The notes under the pieces are model-generated. The model worked only from the letters and a program-made list of their open reading frames with translations, did no database searches and was not told the DNA's origin. Positions 14,701 to 27,400 of a stretch of DNA of 64,000 bases are shown here, piece after piece (position 1 is the stretch's first letter; each line of letters starts with the position of its first letter). Made by a program: the position numbers and the translations under genes. This stretch comes from Larus michahellis (taxonomy: Eukaryota; Chordata; Aves; Charadriiformes; Laridae): the NCBI RefSeq assembly GCF_964199755.1, contig NC_133901.1:44795418-44859417 (forward strand), read 5' to 3'.

Positions 14701-17349
14701 GAAAGGATCTCCAGAGTCTTACACTAATTTTTTCATCATCTCCTGTTTCTCACATATCTCCACCTGCCTCATAAAGTTAGTAAAATAATGTATATGCAAC
14801 CATGGTTCAGTCCATAACTGTGTTCAAGCAATGCAGAGTACAGAAATTACTCCAAAGAAGCAATAAAAAATAGCATTTCTAGAGAGAGACAGGTTGTGGG
14901 ACAGTCAACCTGATCTTGATCATAGAAACCAGTTAAACAAGGGTGTATTGAAATGCAAATATATCACTTTCATAAGTGTTTCTGTGAATACCTGTTGAAG
15001 AAATTGTCTTCAAAAGCTATTAAAGAATACGTTGGTTTTGTGTCAAACAATACATAGGAACACAATGAGCTCACTTAAATAAAGATAACATGGAGGAATA
15101 ACCTTGTTAAAGGCATGACTGTACGAAACAAGGTTGTGCATTTACCACTGCTTGACTGTAATTATGACTTGTAGAAAAACAGGATGTTCTTTGGGAATTA
15201 AAATGGTGATGGCTGAATTCTTTTATACTTAAAGACTTTTCATTTTGGTTTTAACCCTTTTTATTTCCATTTGAATATTTTGGAGAGTTTTATTTAATAT
15301 ATGGCAACATATTTTCAGTAAGCAGATGACAGCAAGAAGGAAATCACAAGGGCCATGTGTAAGGGTTATGTGCACTCTAGTGGTAAGGTCTCACTGTGAC
15401 TTTGTGCTCAACGGAAAACAGCAAACAATGGAGCTTTGCAGGTACTTGGAAACAAATCCAGGGCATATTTGGAACTTCATTGAAATCCAGTTTGCATAAA
15501 CATTTCTACAGAGACAAATAACAAAACAGGAACAACATGTCTGAATGCACTCAATGAATTCCCACTCAGGCACAGCCTCACTTTTTTATTCATAGGAATG
15601 TCATGGAAATAACCAGAATTACAACTTAGATCAGGTCAGAACAGAAGCAGCTTATTCCTATAGCTATAGGAGAGAACACTGTGCAACGGAGAGACAGATT
15701 CTGCTGATAAGAACTTTGCAGAATTGGGACAGTTACAGATTTTATATACCTCTAGGTTATAGAACTCCTTCTTCACCAAAACTCGGTCAGATAAACTGAA
15801 TATGGTAAATGACAACAGGAACTGAAAACCGTCAGATGAAGAGGCTCCAGGCGGCACATCCTTTTACAAAGAAACCACTCCTTTTATGAATGACTCCTTT
15901 GTTAATTAAATCTTGCTTACTGGCAAGACCATTAGCTGCAAAGGTTTGTTAACTAGGGAGGCCTGCAAAGACTTATCAAATGTTAACTATTTTGCTTCCA
16001 CAGGAGGCCTTGACTGAGATAGGGGATATGCTGTTTGGTATTTTAATTTGCTTAAATCCAGATTTTTAAAATCCCAACCTACAGCTTTGATGCCACAACA
16101 ATTTCTGTCCCATACAGCTCTGTAATATAAAAGAAAACTCTGGATTTGTTAAAGCTCTGGAGAGGAGAGTTGGAGAAGCCCAGAACCAATAATGCCCCTC
16201 TTGGATTTCTACTCCGTCTATGCCAGCACTGCCTGATAGACACTGCCTGAACCACAGAAAACTGACACATCAGAGAAACTCCAAACATGCAAGAATCATG
16301 AATCAAATTTACTCTTGCCCTCCAAAGAATATCAATTAGCATCTTGCAAATACAATGCATGGGTTCCTTTCAGTTTTGTTTGAACTTTTGAGGAACACGT
16401 TGCCATGTTTTGCTCTGCAAAGAAGGCAACTTCAGCTTCCATTTCAATACAGGCAGCTGTGCCTCTCACAGGAGCCCAACACTGCAGGAAATGAAAACCA
16501 CCAGATCTTACAGGCTTGATAATATTACTTACACAAACTATAGGCATCTTAAACGAACTACACAAAACTCTGTGCTAAGTTGAACTGTATCTATTGCTCG
16601 TTTTTTGATACATTGACTAAATCAAAAGGAGATTGAAAAACTTAAGGAAAAACAATTGATAGGAAGTTTGATTATGTTTTTTCCCAATAAAATGAAAACT
16701 CAGGAGCAAAAATAATCTTGTAAAATGAACCAAACATGGCTTATTCTATTTCAGAGAGGTTTAATTTTTAACTTCTGTAAAATTTCAGTTTTGAAGTGTT
16801 TCTCTCTTGAAGTGTGCTAATATGTAATGTGAAAATGTTAATTTTAAAAAAATTACTTTGAATTTTATTCTTTTTGCAGTGCTTTTTTCATATTTTTTTA
16901 ATTATTATTCTGGGATATTTTTCAAATGAAACTATTAATAAATGCTGTTTTCAAGACAGTGTCAGTTCACTGTGAAATCTTTTTTTTTTTCCTAATCTAG
17001 ATACTTCCCTTTAAAGCTTAACTCATTCCTATGCAGAAAGTGTGGTAATGGAAGTGAGTTTTGTCAGTGTAGTGAATGCTACTAAGCTCACTATATGTTT
17101 TGTCTACTAGTACTTTGCTCAGTGACCTGCTTTATGCTTGTTTAAATAGTTTTGCAGAATAAAGTTTGATATGAATTCCTATTTCACTGTATTTCAGAAA
17201 AATATGCACAGTTTTATATTTTTAGAGTAGATCTAGAAAGCACTTTGAAGACCATTTCCAGGGTATTTGATTATCTAAGTAAAGAATGAGGATCCAAACG
17301 AGCTTTGCTAACATACACATTTCAAATCTATCATCAGAGGCTTCCAGTT
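8781..17349. other. Unassigned AT-rich DNA
   Basis: There is no recognisable gene or transposon. Visible items are the A16 run at 14294, a CATTTAAGC-type short duplication near 13930, an ATT-rich stretch near 13850-13880 and a GGGGTTTTTT word near 12893. All open frames are under 95 codons and lack domains. Confidence 0.6.
14294..14309 (+). repeat. A16 homopolymer
   Basis: A run of 16 A is followed by CAACACCC. No retrotransposed gene is visible upstream, so it is treated as simple sequence. Confidence 0.8.
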
Positions 17350-17925
17350 TGTCAGTCTAATCTTCCTGTGTCCTTGGAGGCTTGGAAGAGGGGAGGTGGG
17401 GAGAGGGTAGGTAACCAGAAAATCCAATATGTTTCTGGAAAGACTCTTCAGAGAGAGTTAATTTGTTGTTGTCCTCACTGATTTTAAGTCATTTAGTGCT
17501 GGTGAAAGGTGCCAGCTGAAGACACAGTGGACGAGCAGGGAGCAGCTTGGGTACAGCAAGCCTGTGACTACTTCATACCAGCTTCTCTGCAGGCATGCCA
17601 GGGCTGGAGCGGGGTTCAGGGAACTCGCCTGTACCTGCAGGAAGGAAGGGGACCTTCCAGTTTGACATCCCGCTTGGCTTTTTGCCAGCTGGCTCTTACC
17701 TGGGTTCACTATGTTTCTGTAGAACATACACTTTCTGAGGGAAAGTTTTCTTCTTATATTTTTTTTCTAGGTACTGAAATCCCGATAGCAGTTGAGGCCT
17801 ACATGTATAAACTTCTGAAAAAGAATTATTGCCCGGGCATAAATTCCCAGGGTCATTTAGTCCCAGGAAAGTTCTGCACTGCATGTTTCAAATACATCCT
17901 ATCTCCTTTTAAAAACAAATAAATA
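17350..17925. other. GC-richer block with an unassigned 137-codon open frame
   Basis: A purine-rich stretch (17380-17415) leads into a moderately GC-rich segment. The plus-strand frame 17509-17922 is the longest non-repeat frame here, but its product resembles no family I know. Its second half is AT-rich and crosses a pyrimidine tract ending TTTTTTTCTAG at 17761-17771 that looks like a splice acceptor. I regard it as unsupported coding sequence. A non-coding exon or decayed repeat is possible. Confidence 0.4.
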
Positions 17926-18359
17926 AATAAACGTTGAGGCTAGAAGAACTTCCAAGGAAGAGTTTACAAAGATTTACAGTAGAAATTAAGGAGCTTGACT
18001 CCCTGACCTCCAGTTTAGTTGCTATATTATTTATACTGCTAAATTTCCAATGTTTATCACTATCTATATCAAAATGACATCACATTCCTTTTTCTGATAC
18101 AAATCAGATTTAATTCAATGCTTTTAGCTTAAAACCATTCTGAAAAGTGCGAGGATGTATTGATTCCCATAAGACAGGGCATCAGTTTTTCAACTCTTCC
18201 ATACTGTTACTTAGAGAAATACCAACTAGAAGGCATTGTCTAAATGACTTTAAAATGTAGATTGTGTATCAAAATAAGTGATACAAGGTACTAGATCCTT
18301 TCAATTCAGGAAATAGATATAGACCTCCTTGGCTCTTGACACTCCTGTTTTCAAAAGAC

Positions 18360-18364
18360 ATGAC
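18360..18364 (+). repeat. Target-site duplication, left copy (ATGAC)
   Basis: The five bases ATGAC precede the LTR and recur directly after it at 19104-19108. A 5-bp duplication is typical of this class of retroviral integration and fixes both LTR ends. Confidence 0.8.
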
Positions 18365-18717
18365 AGTCCTGGTTTGAGGTAAAACAGAACCAGTTTTCTT
18401 TTCAGAAATTTTACTTTTCAGTTAAGCCTCTTCTAACTAATGGGACTCTCTGAAATTAACGGCATATTTTTCAGAGAGTGTCTGCTTCTAGCAGGTAAGG
18501 TCTATGTTTATAGTTAATATCAAGGAATAGTATGCAGAGAGGCTCTTGCTTATACTTATTGCTATAATAACAAAGGTGAGCTAACTTTGTTATGTACCAA
18601 GTTGGAGGGTCAGAAGTGGAAGAGCATAGAGGGGTCATGCCGTTGGGGAGGAACGGACAGGACAGGTGACCCAAAATTGACAAACAGGGTATTTCATTCC
18701 ATCTGCATCATGCTCAG

Positions 18718-18724
18718 TATAAAA
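18718..18724 (+). promoter_or_regulatory. LTR TATA box
   Basis: TATAAAA lies in the middle of the solo LTR, where the U3 promoter is expected. Transcription would begin about 25-30 bases downstream, setting the U3/R boundary near 18750. Whether it is active today cannot be told. Confidence 0.6.
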
Positions 18725-18981
18725 GCTGAGGGATCAAAGGGGACAGCCCTTTTTCTTCAATGGCTGGTGTCCGAGGATGACTCTATCTATTCATCTGTCT
18801 GTTCACCTCCCAATCTATGCATTACAGAATTCAGTTACAAATCCAGTCCGGGACTTTTCCCAGTGCCTGCTGGTGACATGATCATCATCCTGGGAACTCC
18901 ATACTGGTTTTGTATATATTGTATATATTTCATTATTTTCTTATTGATATTATTATATTTTCTTTTTATTATTATTATTTC

Positions 18982-18987
18982 ATTAAA
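18982..18987 (+). terminator. LTR poly(A) signal ATTAAA
   Basis: ATTAAA follows a run of ATT repeats and lies about 260 bases after the TATA box, the expected order for R in a retroviral LTR. It is the common single-base variant of AATAAA. Confidence 0.6.
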
Positions 18988-19103
18988 GTAGTTTTAGCTT
19001 TCTTTTCAACCTATAACTCTCTCCCTTCTCTTCTGGGAAGGGAGAGATGGATTAAAAGAGAGCATCTGTCATTCGTTTAGTGGCCAGCCCAGCCTAAACC
19101 ACA

Positions 19104-19108
19104 ATGAC
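19104..19108 (+). repeat. Target-site duplication, right copy (ATGAC)
   Basis: This matches 18360-18364 exactly and follows the ACCACA end of the LTR. It supports a simple solo-LTR structure with no remaining internal sequence. Confidence 0.8.
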
Positions 19109-22100
19109 AGAAACCCAGCTAACCTCTCCAAGCAGCTATTTTATACCAGTGGCTTCACAGCCATCTGTTTCTAGTGTCAACAGTGCATCAGAGTTGAAAT
19201 TCAGACTCCATCCTGAACTGGGAGCTGATGCTTTTGAATAAACCCCATCATCCAAAATATGTCCCAGATCTCCAGAGCAATAAAAGCAGGGAAGAGAAGA
19301 GGGGTGAGCTCTGCAAATGGGCCATTCCTTCAGTTGTGATTATTCACGGGTTTGCCTTGAATACATTGCTCTCATCTGACACTGTCTTTGGACTAGCCTT
19401 GAATTTCAGTGGCTACAAAATAAAAATCACCTGTACATCTTCTGTTTACAGTTTAGCAAACTGCCATGGTTATAGTAAGATCAAGAAGTAGAAAAAAATG
19501 TGTGGAGAAAAAAAAAATAAACCAGAGAAAGTTAACACATGGTCATGGAAAAAATAATGATGCAGGTTTCGTGATAAAAGAACGTGAAGTTCACAAACAT
19601 GAAGAAAGGAGTTGTTTCATTTCGGTAGTTACAGGGGCTGAAAGTGACATATTTACATATCTTTGTATAGGAATTAAGCGCTGTTTCAAACAGTATAATC
19701 AAGAACCACTCTGCATAATACAGCACTGGAGAGGAACATAATTAGAAATGTACAGAGGGCAAATGGCTGTTTCACTGAAGAACTGAGATTTAAAAATACG
19801 TGTTAATTCAAGCTCTAAGTGAAGACCAAAGTCTTCAGAATTCTTAAAGCAATAAAAAAAGACTGTGTGTACATGGAATTGTTAATATCTAATAGCAAAA
19901 ATAAAGAACACAAAAATACACTTCAAAACGTGAAAATAAGATATAGCATTTCAATGTTGTTGGAGCTTTCTCTATTCATCCTAAACAGAAGTTTAGAAAA
20001 ATAACTTTTTTTTTTTAATTATTGATGGAATATTACCCTGTCCAAGTTTCGGCAAATTGTTCCGCTGTGGGGATAGAAGTGATAACCTCACACTAAATTG
20101 AATAATCTTGTCACATGCTTCTGTCTTTTAATGGTTTTCAGCAAAAGAAACTCAAGTAAGTCAACTGATTACTGCACATGTGGTAACAAAAGCAAACTGA
20201 TTCTAAATAATTCTGGAAAAATAAAAAAATACAAATGAGAAATAACAGTTTATCTCCTTGGATCTGCCACAATTTAACTGATGAAGATGTGAATGAATAA
20301 TAAAACTGTCCTTCACTAAACCTGGGGACATAATTTTTAGACCATCATCTGAGCGATTTGAATTGTGCTAGAAATAACTACCCAACAACCCACCAGCCAG
20401 AAAACACCCGAAGGTCCAGTGTTCTGGCCATCTTCCTCTTCTCTGTCAACACTCTCTTCTCCTACTAGTTCCTCACCACACTCTATTGATTGCTTCCCTA
20501 AAAATAAAATAAAAATCCCATTTATGGACATCAGTTAACTTTCTATTCCCTTGTCACTACCAAGTCGGCACAAAGAGATCCAAGTGAAGCCGCATACCTT
20601 TTCCACGCTGCTCTTGAAATCTCAGCGACTATACAATCTGCATTTCAGCATTCCTTATTGCCCTAATAGCTTCAATGTCATTAGAGATATTAAACATAGG
20701 AAATGCTGACTTCTTAGTGTTATCTGCTGTATACAACGCAAAGCACCATAAGCTTAGTTTTCACACAGCTAATTCTTTTTATTCTTGTCATGGGGAAGGA
20801 AGAGGAGAAAGTGGAACAGATTTTAAGTCCTGAACAGAGAAAGCATATTGTCATCACAGCTTTCTGTGCTAACATGAGCCTTGACTGCATTAGAACACAT
20901 TAAGAATTCATCAACAACATGGATTGCTGAAGTAATAAAAAAAAAAAAAAGACCAACAAAAAACCCCAGAACAAATGCATGGGAAAATATAATTAAGTGT
21001 ATAATAGCATAAAAATTATCACCAAGTATATCATCTTGATATACTAACAAATGTTATTTATTTCCTAAAGAGCTATTTAACTGTCTACTAGGTCCACAAA
21101 TTAAACTGTACGTTTGGATGTCCTAAGACTGTCAAGTCAAAAAACATACACAAAGCAAAGTTGGTTGGTTCTTTAACCAAATGATAAATCAAATGCAAAG
21201 ATATCCCATTGAAAAGACTATTATTGTTAGAAAGTAAAAGCAAAAAGTTAGGGAATGCCAACTTTAAGATGAGTGCAACACCAAGAGGATGTCAGAGGTA
21301 CTTTGTGACAGAGGGAGATGAAGGCCACATTCCCTGCCCCCTCCTTTGCCAAAAAACTTCAGAAGATATTTTTTCTGTGCTGTTGGCTATTTGCTCCATA
21401 TCTCCCCTCACTTGGATTTCTTTCTGCTCATGCCATCTGCCTCTCTTTCACTGTCATCTCAGTTCTTGTTGTCTTCCCGAAGGTCAGCCCAATCCTAGCC
21501 ATTCATTGGATTGACAAGATGATAGACTTGATCTATCCTGTGGCATAAATCTCTATATGTTTTACTAATAAATTGTTAGATCCAGAAAACACTTTGTAAG
21601 GCTCTTGATGCAAAGCGTAACCCTGTTTTCATTGTGGAACTGGTGTAATACCAAACATCGTGGGAATTCCACCCAGGAACTTGAGACATACAAAATGCAA
21701 TAGTGGATTGCAGGTGCATATACACTAGTGAAAACTATGTAACATCCCTTTGGCCCTCTCAATGCTTAAATAATGCTTACTTCAGTTATCTATTTCCTGT
21801 TTGAATTATTATTTACAGTATTTACTCTTCTCTGAAATTTGTGAGGAGATATTTTTTGATTCATTTTAGATCATGGAAACTTTCATGTCTTTAGTAGGTA
21901 GCTGTCATTGATCACACTTATTTAAAGGAAGAAAATTTGGCAAAGATGTCTTTGCCAGTGTTTGTTCCTGTGACTATGGATAAGTTCTTCCTACATCAAC
22001 GGCAATTGCAGTATGAGAGTTGTAATTGTGTTTCAAAGCTATGTCTTTTGCATTGCCATTTTCAGATGTATCTTCTACATTGCCTTTTAATATCTACTGT

Positions 22101-24239
22101 AACTCTTCCTACGATCGTGTATATAACTCTGTGAACTCTAGTGGACTCACTTGTCAAAGATAAGCTATTTTATGGAGAGAAAGACTTTATAATGAGGCCA
22201 GTGTTGGGCAGTGACGCATAGAGACCCCTTGCACTGAATTTTCTGGAAGTTGATCCAGTTAGATTTGCTCTACACAGCAGTCTAAAGAAAAGTAATAAAG
22301 ATCATTCTTGTCCTCCTGGTTTTGTTTGTAATTTATACTAAAATAAGATCAGTATACAAACCCAACAACATTCTTCTATGTGCACAAGAGTTTAAAATAG
22401 AAAAAAGGCAAAGGAAATACTGTAAAATACGTTTTACAGACTAAAAAGGAGGTACAAACCTATCAGTCGCTTTAACTAAAGTCAAAGAACAAACACACAG
22501 CAATATTAGTGACTGAAAAATACCTTGGAAGCCTCTAGAAGCCAGAAAATTATCATTCCTCCTAGAATGTATGAATCTTCTTTGGTACCATAATCAAGTC
22601 TCTACCAATGATATACACACACTGTTGCAAAATGTCAACGACGAAGAAAAAAGAAAAAGTACTTACCTTGTTGTGGCAAGGTTCATTATTCTCTCTTCTG
22701 ACAGGGCTGGAGAGAGCAGTTTTCTTTAGTCCCAGGGTATTTCAACTGTTTTTCCAACACAAATGTATTCCTCTTATTTTCTGCTTCTTTGACTATAGAG
22801 AGAAGAAAAGATCACTGTTCTGGATTGTAAAGACCATGACTTTGTAAAGACCATGACTTGTAAAGACACATGAATTTGGAGCCTATGTCTTTGCAGGCAT
22901 AATTTTTCAGTCTTCAACTGAAACACTGCAAATGACTCTCATGAAGCCCATGAGATGAGCTGTAATATTTTCTAGCTATAACCTTGTCACGAGTGTTGAA
23001 CGTACTCAGCCTTGTGCTAAAGATGAGAAGTTTGTTCGCTCCTACAGATACTGACGCTGCAAATAATACCAAAATTCCCTCTAGGTAATGCACTGAAGGC
23101 CTGGAGATAAAATAAATAAAATACAGAAATGGAGTCTCTGTTCACCTTTATATATCCTTTAATGTGTCCACTGCAGGTAAGCAAGGAAGAAAGCAATGCT
23201 CTCATGAGTTCTACTTGCTCTTTCCTATTCACTGTTAAACTTTTACAAATAAACCAACTTGTAAAACAGAAGAAGGTGCAAAGTGAACTTGACCAAGCAT
23301 TTAAATATCCTTTTATCTACCTTTGCTAAGCAGAAGGTGATTTAAGAGGGATCCCACTAAGAGGTGAAAAAAGATTTTGGTATCACCATAATATATATGT
23401 CTGAACACACAGGTAGAATTCAATTTCAAAGCTTTTACAAAATATCACTACAAAGCAGACACAGTAAAGATATAATAGATAGCAAATGTCCTTTCCAGTG
23501 GAAAATACAATGTTAATTAATTCATATAAGCCAAAGAATGCAGCATAATTCATCTTATCAACAGCTTATTATGTAAACATAATGCAGGACTTGAAGTGCC
23601 GTAGTGCATTGCAAAATATAAATGAAAATAAAGAACAAATTGGGAAGTATGTTACCTAAGAGTTATTATAATTTTTTAATATAAGAGCCGTATATATGTA
23701 TCTATTACCAAGGACACACAAAAACACTTGCATATATCCTTGATTTTTAAATATGGGTCTGTTCTATTAAGGGCAGAAAGAAGAACTGCGCCAATGGAGA
23801 AACAAGCATGGGCAAGTCCATGACAAAGCTATGACAGGGTAAAAATTTCCAAAGCATTCACATTCGTCTTTTAAGATCTGAATTTTCAACAATTTTCAAC
23901 ACCAATGCTTCCACCTGCCCACAGCTGAAAACTAACCAAAACACTTTCTGTAAATATTTCTTTTCAACTGCATAGTGTGAAAGTGCTCCCATGCCCCACC
24001 TTTGACAAATGGTCTGGGTAACAACACTTGTAAAGATAGGAATGCGAGTGTAAACAGCATGAGTGAATCAAACTACACAAAACTATCTGGGAGGACATTT
24101 GCCCCAAATTGTTCATGTTAGAGCAAAAGGAATCATCAGCTGCAATAAATAACATCTGAGAAATTACAGAGAGTTCTGAAACAAAGAAGTTGTCAGCCTG
24201 AAAAGAATTACAGAAGCATGAACATTTGTAAGAGAGAGG
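19109..24239. other. Unassigned AT-rich DNA
   Basis: This segment holds the 17-bp tandem repeat at 22825 and an A-run followed by GACCAACAAAAAACCCC at 20938-20970. The frames at 21209-21514 (101 codons) and on the minus strand at 23964-24311 (115 codons) have no recognisable domain. No repeat family is identified. Confidence 0.6.
22825..22868 (+). repeat. 17-bp tandem repeat, about 2.5 copies
   Basis: TTGTAAAGACCATGACT occurs twice in perfect tandem (22825-22841, 22842-22858), followed by a partial third copy, TGTAAAGAC. The lack of mismatches suggests a recent duplication. Confidence 0.85.
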
Positions 24240-24480
24240 AGACCTTGAGGTTGACACAGAGGTAGTCAAAACCTGGTCTGATGCTGCCACAAGCTGTCCC
24301 AGGCAGCACATCCTCTGTCAAGGCCTGATGGAGCATGGATGAGCAGCCACACTCCACCCAGGAGAGTGAGCCCACAGGGTGCACCAAGCAGGGACCCACA
24401 CCTCGAGCGGGTGCACAGCACTCAGGGAGGGTGCGCAGCTTGGGGGGGAATCTGAGCCCATCAGCCTTAAAACTTGGGGA
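24240..24480. other. GC-rich patch with GGGTGC repeats, function unknown
   Basis: This is an abrupt GC-rich segment in AT-rich surroundings. It contains three spaced copies of GGGTGC at 24377, 24409 and 24429, each followed by a CAGGG- or GGGG-type run, like a decayed minisatellite. Three short minus-strand frames cross it, but none has a recognisable domain. It could be an old repeat, a non-coding exon or a regulatory segment. Confidence 0.5.
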
Positions 24481-27400
24481 TTAGTTACATAGGGGTATTT
24501 AGAAATCTCTGGGCACGTTAACATTTTTTAAGTGTCTGGTTTTGTGGCTTATCTAATATTTATCCTGAATGTATACTTCACTAATTGTCTGTTAATTACT
24601 TGTTTTTATTATTATAACAATTATTCTATAAAGTGTTTTGATCCTGATTTGGTTTAAACTATGTGATCTGAGCAGTGGTTCTCTGTGAAGCATGGTTTCA
24701 CATATCTCAACATTTTACTCTTTTTCTCCCTAACACTTCAGCTGGATAAAGTTTATATATGTGAACTCCTAACAGTCAAAAACAAAAAATAAAATTATTT
24801 ACCTTGGAAATTTTCTGCTGGTGGCATTTTTCGTGTGCACACTTCACAGAAATACTTTGAAACCTAAGAATCAGCAATCCCTAAATTCTGCCTGTTGCAG
24901 ACAATCATATAACTAACTTCACAATTCTTACAATGCCATTAAAATTATTTAGCTATTGCTCAAAACACTTCCAGGGAAAGTTAAATATCATTAGTAACTC
25001 TATTTGCAGTGGATAATTCAGAGAAGTTCAATGAAGAATAGCCCAGGTTCATGAAATCTATCCCTGTTTAATTTCAGGGACTTCTGTGAACTAATTTAAC
25101 TTTGTTGATTTCAGTTTCCCCACTACTGAGGAAAGACATAGTAATACTTGATTACCCACAGCACTAAAGGGAGTATTCTTTAGCTGCCGTCTTTAATCCA
25201 AAACTGCCAATCAGTTTGCTGATTACTGCATTTGGTGACTGGGTTGATTAATTAGTTCACAGAAAAGGTTAAAAACAGTCAGGAGAGAAGAGTGATGGGA
25301 ACAATTTGCTAAAACCTAGCTTTTTGAAAATATTCAGGGTTCCGATTCATGACCAGGGATGGCTTGCATTGAGGTGGCAACCATGCAATCCTGCTCCAGC
25401 TGACTATAGGGAAAGAACAGCTACTTGTGTGGCAGCTGCTGAATAACCACAAATTACAGCCTTACGTATTACAGAAAACCAAAGGGCAGTTTTGGTTTCC
25501 CTTAATACATTGTGCTCTGAAATTGTGATATTTCAGCTTTTGCTTTTGTTTATCTAACCAAACAGTTCAGTGCATTCTGATTCTGTGACAGAGGGTGAAC
25601 CGTGGGGTAGGAGCTGCTATATCCATCTTCTATTATGTGAATTGCTCTTGTGATAACAACTTAAATGCCTGAAAATTCCAAATATTTCTAGAGCTGATTT
25701 TGCCAGTATTAAGTGCTACCAAAACAAGATATTTTTCTCTGCAACACCAGTTCTCCACAACATTCCATAGCGTGTTATTTCATGACTATAATGTATATTA
25801 AAAAAAAAATATATTTCTAGTTTTCTTCAGATTACTTATTCATCACTCCCCCAAATTTGTCTTACGCAGGCCTTTGTTTTTATACACTACATATCTAACA
25901 TTTCCTGAGGTAATTATTTTAGCTGCAGTTACATACTACATTTAACAGAAGCTAATAAAACCATGTATTTTCAAAGGTGAAAATTATTTCATATACAACA
26001 AGTTGTCAGTTACAAGTGCTTCTCATACTGCATCTTTTCACACCATTCTCATTTACTATTAGAATTCTCCTGCATATTCAGAAGCCTACTTCTGAATACT
26101 ACAATTACAATACAAAATATCGCAATTGGTTACTGAACTCTAGAAGACAGAACAGGCTTAATTATAACAGATTTGACAAGCCTGGTGTGTTCTTAACAAA
26201 TTGTATCTCACACTGCTGAAACCTTCACACAATTGGCAGAGATGAAGGCCAAAACAGATCACCTGGTTAGCGTTCATGCCTACTTCCTTTAAACAAAGCA
26301 GAGGGAGAGGACTGGAAACCTAAATAGAGTACATGCTAATTGCTCATTATCACAGCTATTAGTAGGGTCTGTTTTATTTTGATACCATTCTAACAGAAGA
26401 ACTTTCAGAAGGCAGGGTTTCCAAGATGAGTATAATATTAATAGAATAGACATTATGGAGCTAAGGTAGTTTAGAAGCATGTGGCACAGATAAAAACAGT
26501 CAAATGTAGAATAGATCCATTTAATAGCACCTGCAAATCACCATCCACAAGTATTTATTCTCATACCTCTGCAATGCGGTGCTTCTCAAAAGAAAACATT
26601 GTGATTCCCTCAGTATGAGAGATATATTAACAGTATATCAACAGGCTTGAATAATATGCAATATTCATAGTCAAACTCACCCAAGCAAATTTTGGAAACA
26701 AAGGCTAGAATTTCCTCTTCTCTGGCTCTAGCACATCCTTTTGTGATCTTTGGACAGAGAAGTGACAGGAACACTGCTGAGGTTTATAGCACCATTTTGC
26801 AGATCCCACTAGTGTGGCTACTTAGGATTCAGGCCGAATGTAATTTTTGATCTAAAATATCTAATATCTAAAAGCAGCCACAGTGAGTTTGAAACATCAC
26901 TGGTCCTAAATCTAATCCATTCTGCATATAGCAGTTTATATCATAACTCAGAAGTATCAGCTACAGGTGCTGCTTTACCATTCAAACCAAGAAGTGAAAT
27001 GCAGTGCATATTATGCATCTGAAAACTCAACCTTTTCCAAAATCTACTATCTCTGCAGAAGAAAATTAAGGATCAGGTGAAAAAAATGTGCTACATTAAA
27101 ATATCATAAAGTAATGTAAAAATAAATTTGAATGAAAAGAACTCTTTCATTGGACTGATTATGATTAGCTTTGCAGAGCAGAGTAATCTGTGGTGGAAAA
27201 TTGGAAGGAAGGAAATTAAAATCTCATCACACCGTTTTCCTAAAGCTACTCAATAAATGCAGATTTTGAAATAGTATGTAAATAACACAGAAAGAGGTAA
27301 GTCTATTTGCCATTCAGCATCCAGCACTTTGGCAAAGTATGTTTCAGAGAAGAAACAATAGATTCTACTCTGGTCGCTCCTTATCATCAGTTATTGACTC

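Larger units (their letters stand above)
18365..19103 (+). mobile_element. Solo LTR of an avian endogenous retrovirus (ERVL-like)
   Basis: About 739 bp starting AGTCCTGGTTTGAGG and ending CCTAAACCACA resembles a common group of bird LTRs that run from TGTCCTGG to AAACCAC-type ends. The first base appears to have changed from T to A, since LTRs begin TG and end CA. A perfect 5-bp duplication, ATGAC, flanks it at 18360-18364 and 19104-19108. Inside are a TATA box at 18718-18724, a poly(A) signal ATTAAA at 18982-18987 after a long T/A-rich stretch, and a U5-like tail. No gag, pol or env sequence adjoins it, so it is a solo LTR left by recombination between the two LTRs of a provirus. The 134-codon open frame at 18587-18991 lies wholly inside and is not a gene. 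Family naming rests on pattern memory, not a search. Confidence 0.85.

Noticed and set aside
18587..18991. 134-codon plus-strand open frame with a hydrophobic C-terminal stretch
   Set aside because: It lies entirely inside the solo LTR. The hydrophobic tail is just translation of the T/A-rich run before the poly(A) signal.
23964..24311. 115-codon minus-strand open frame
   Set aside because: It has no recognisable domain and no believable start context or splice sites, and its composition follows local DNA.
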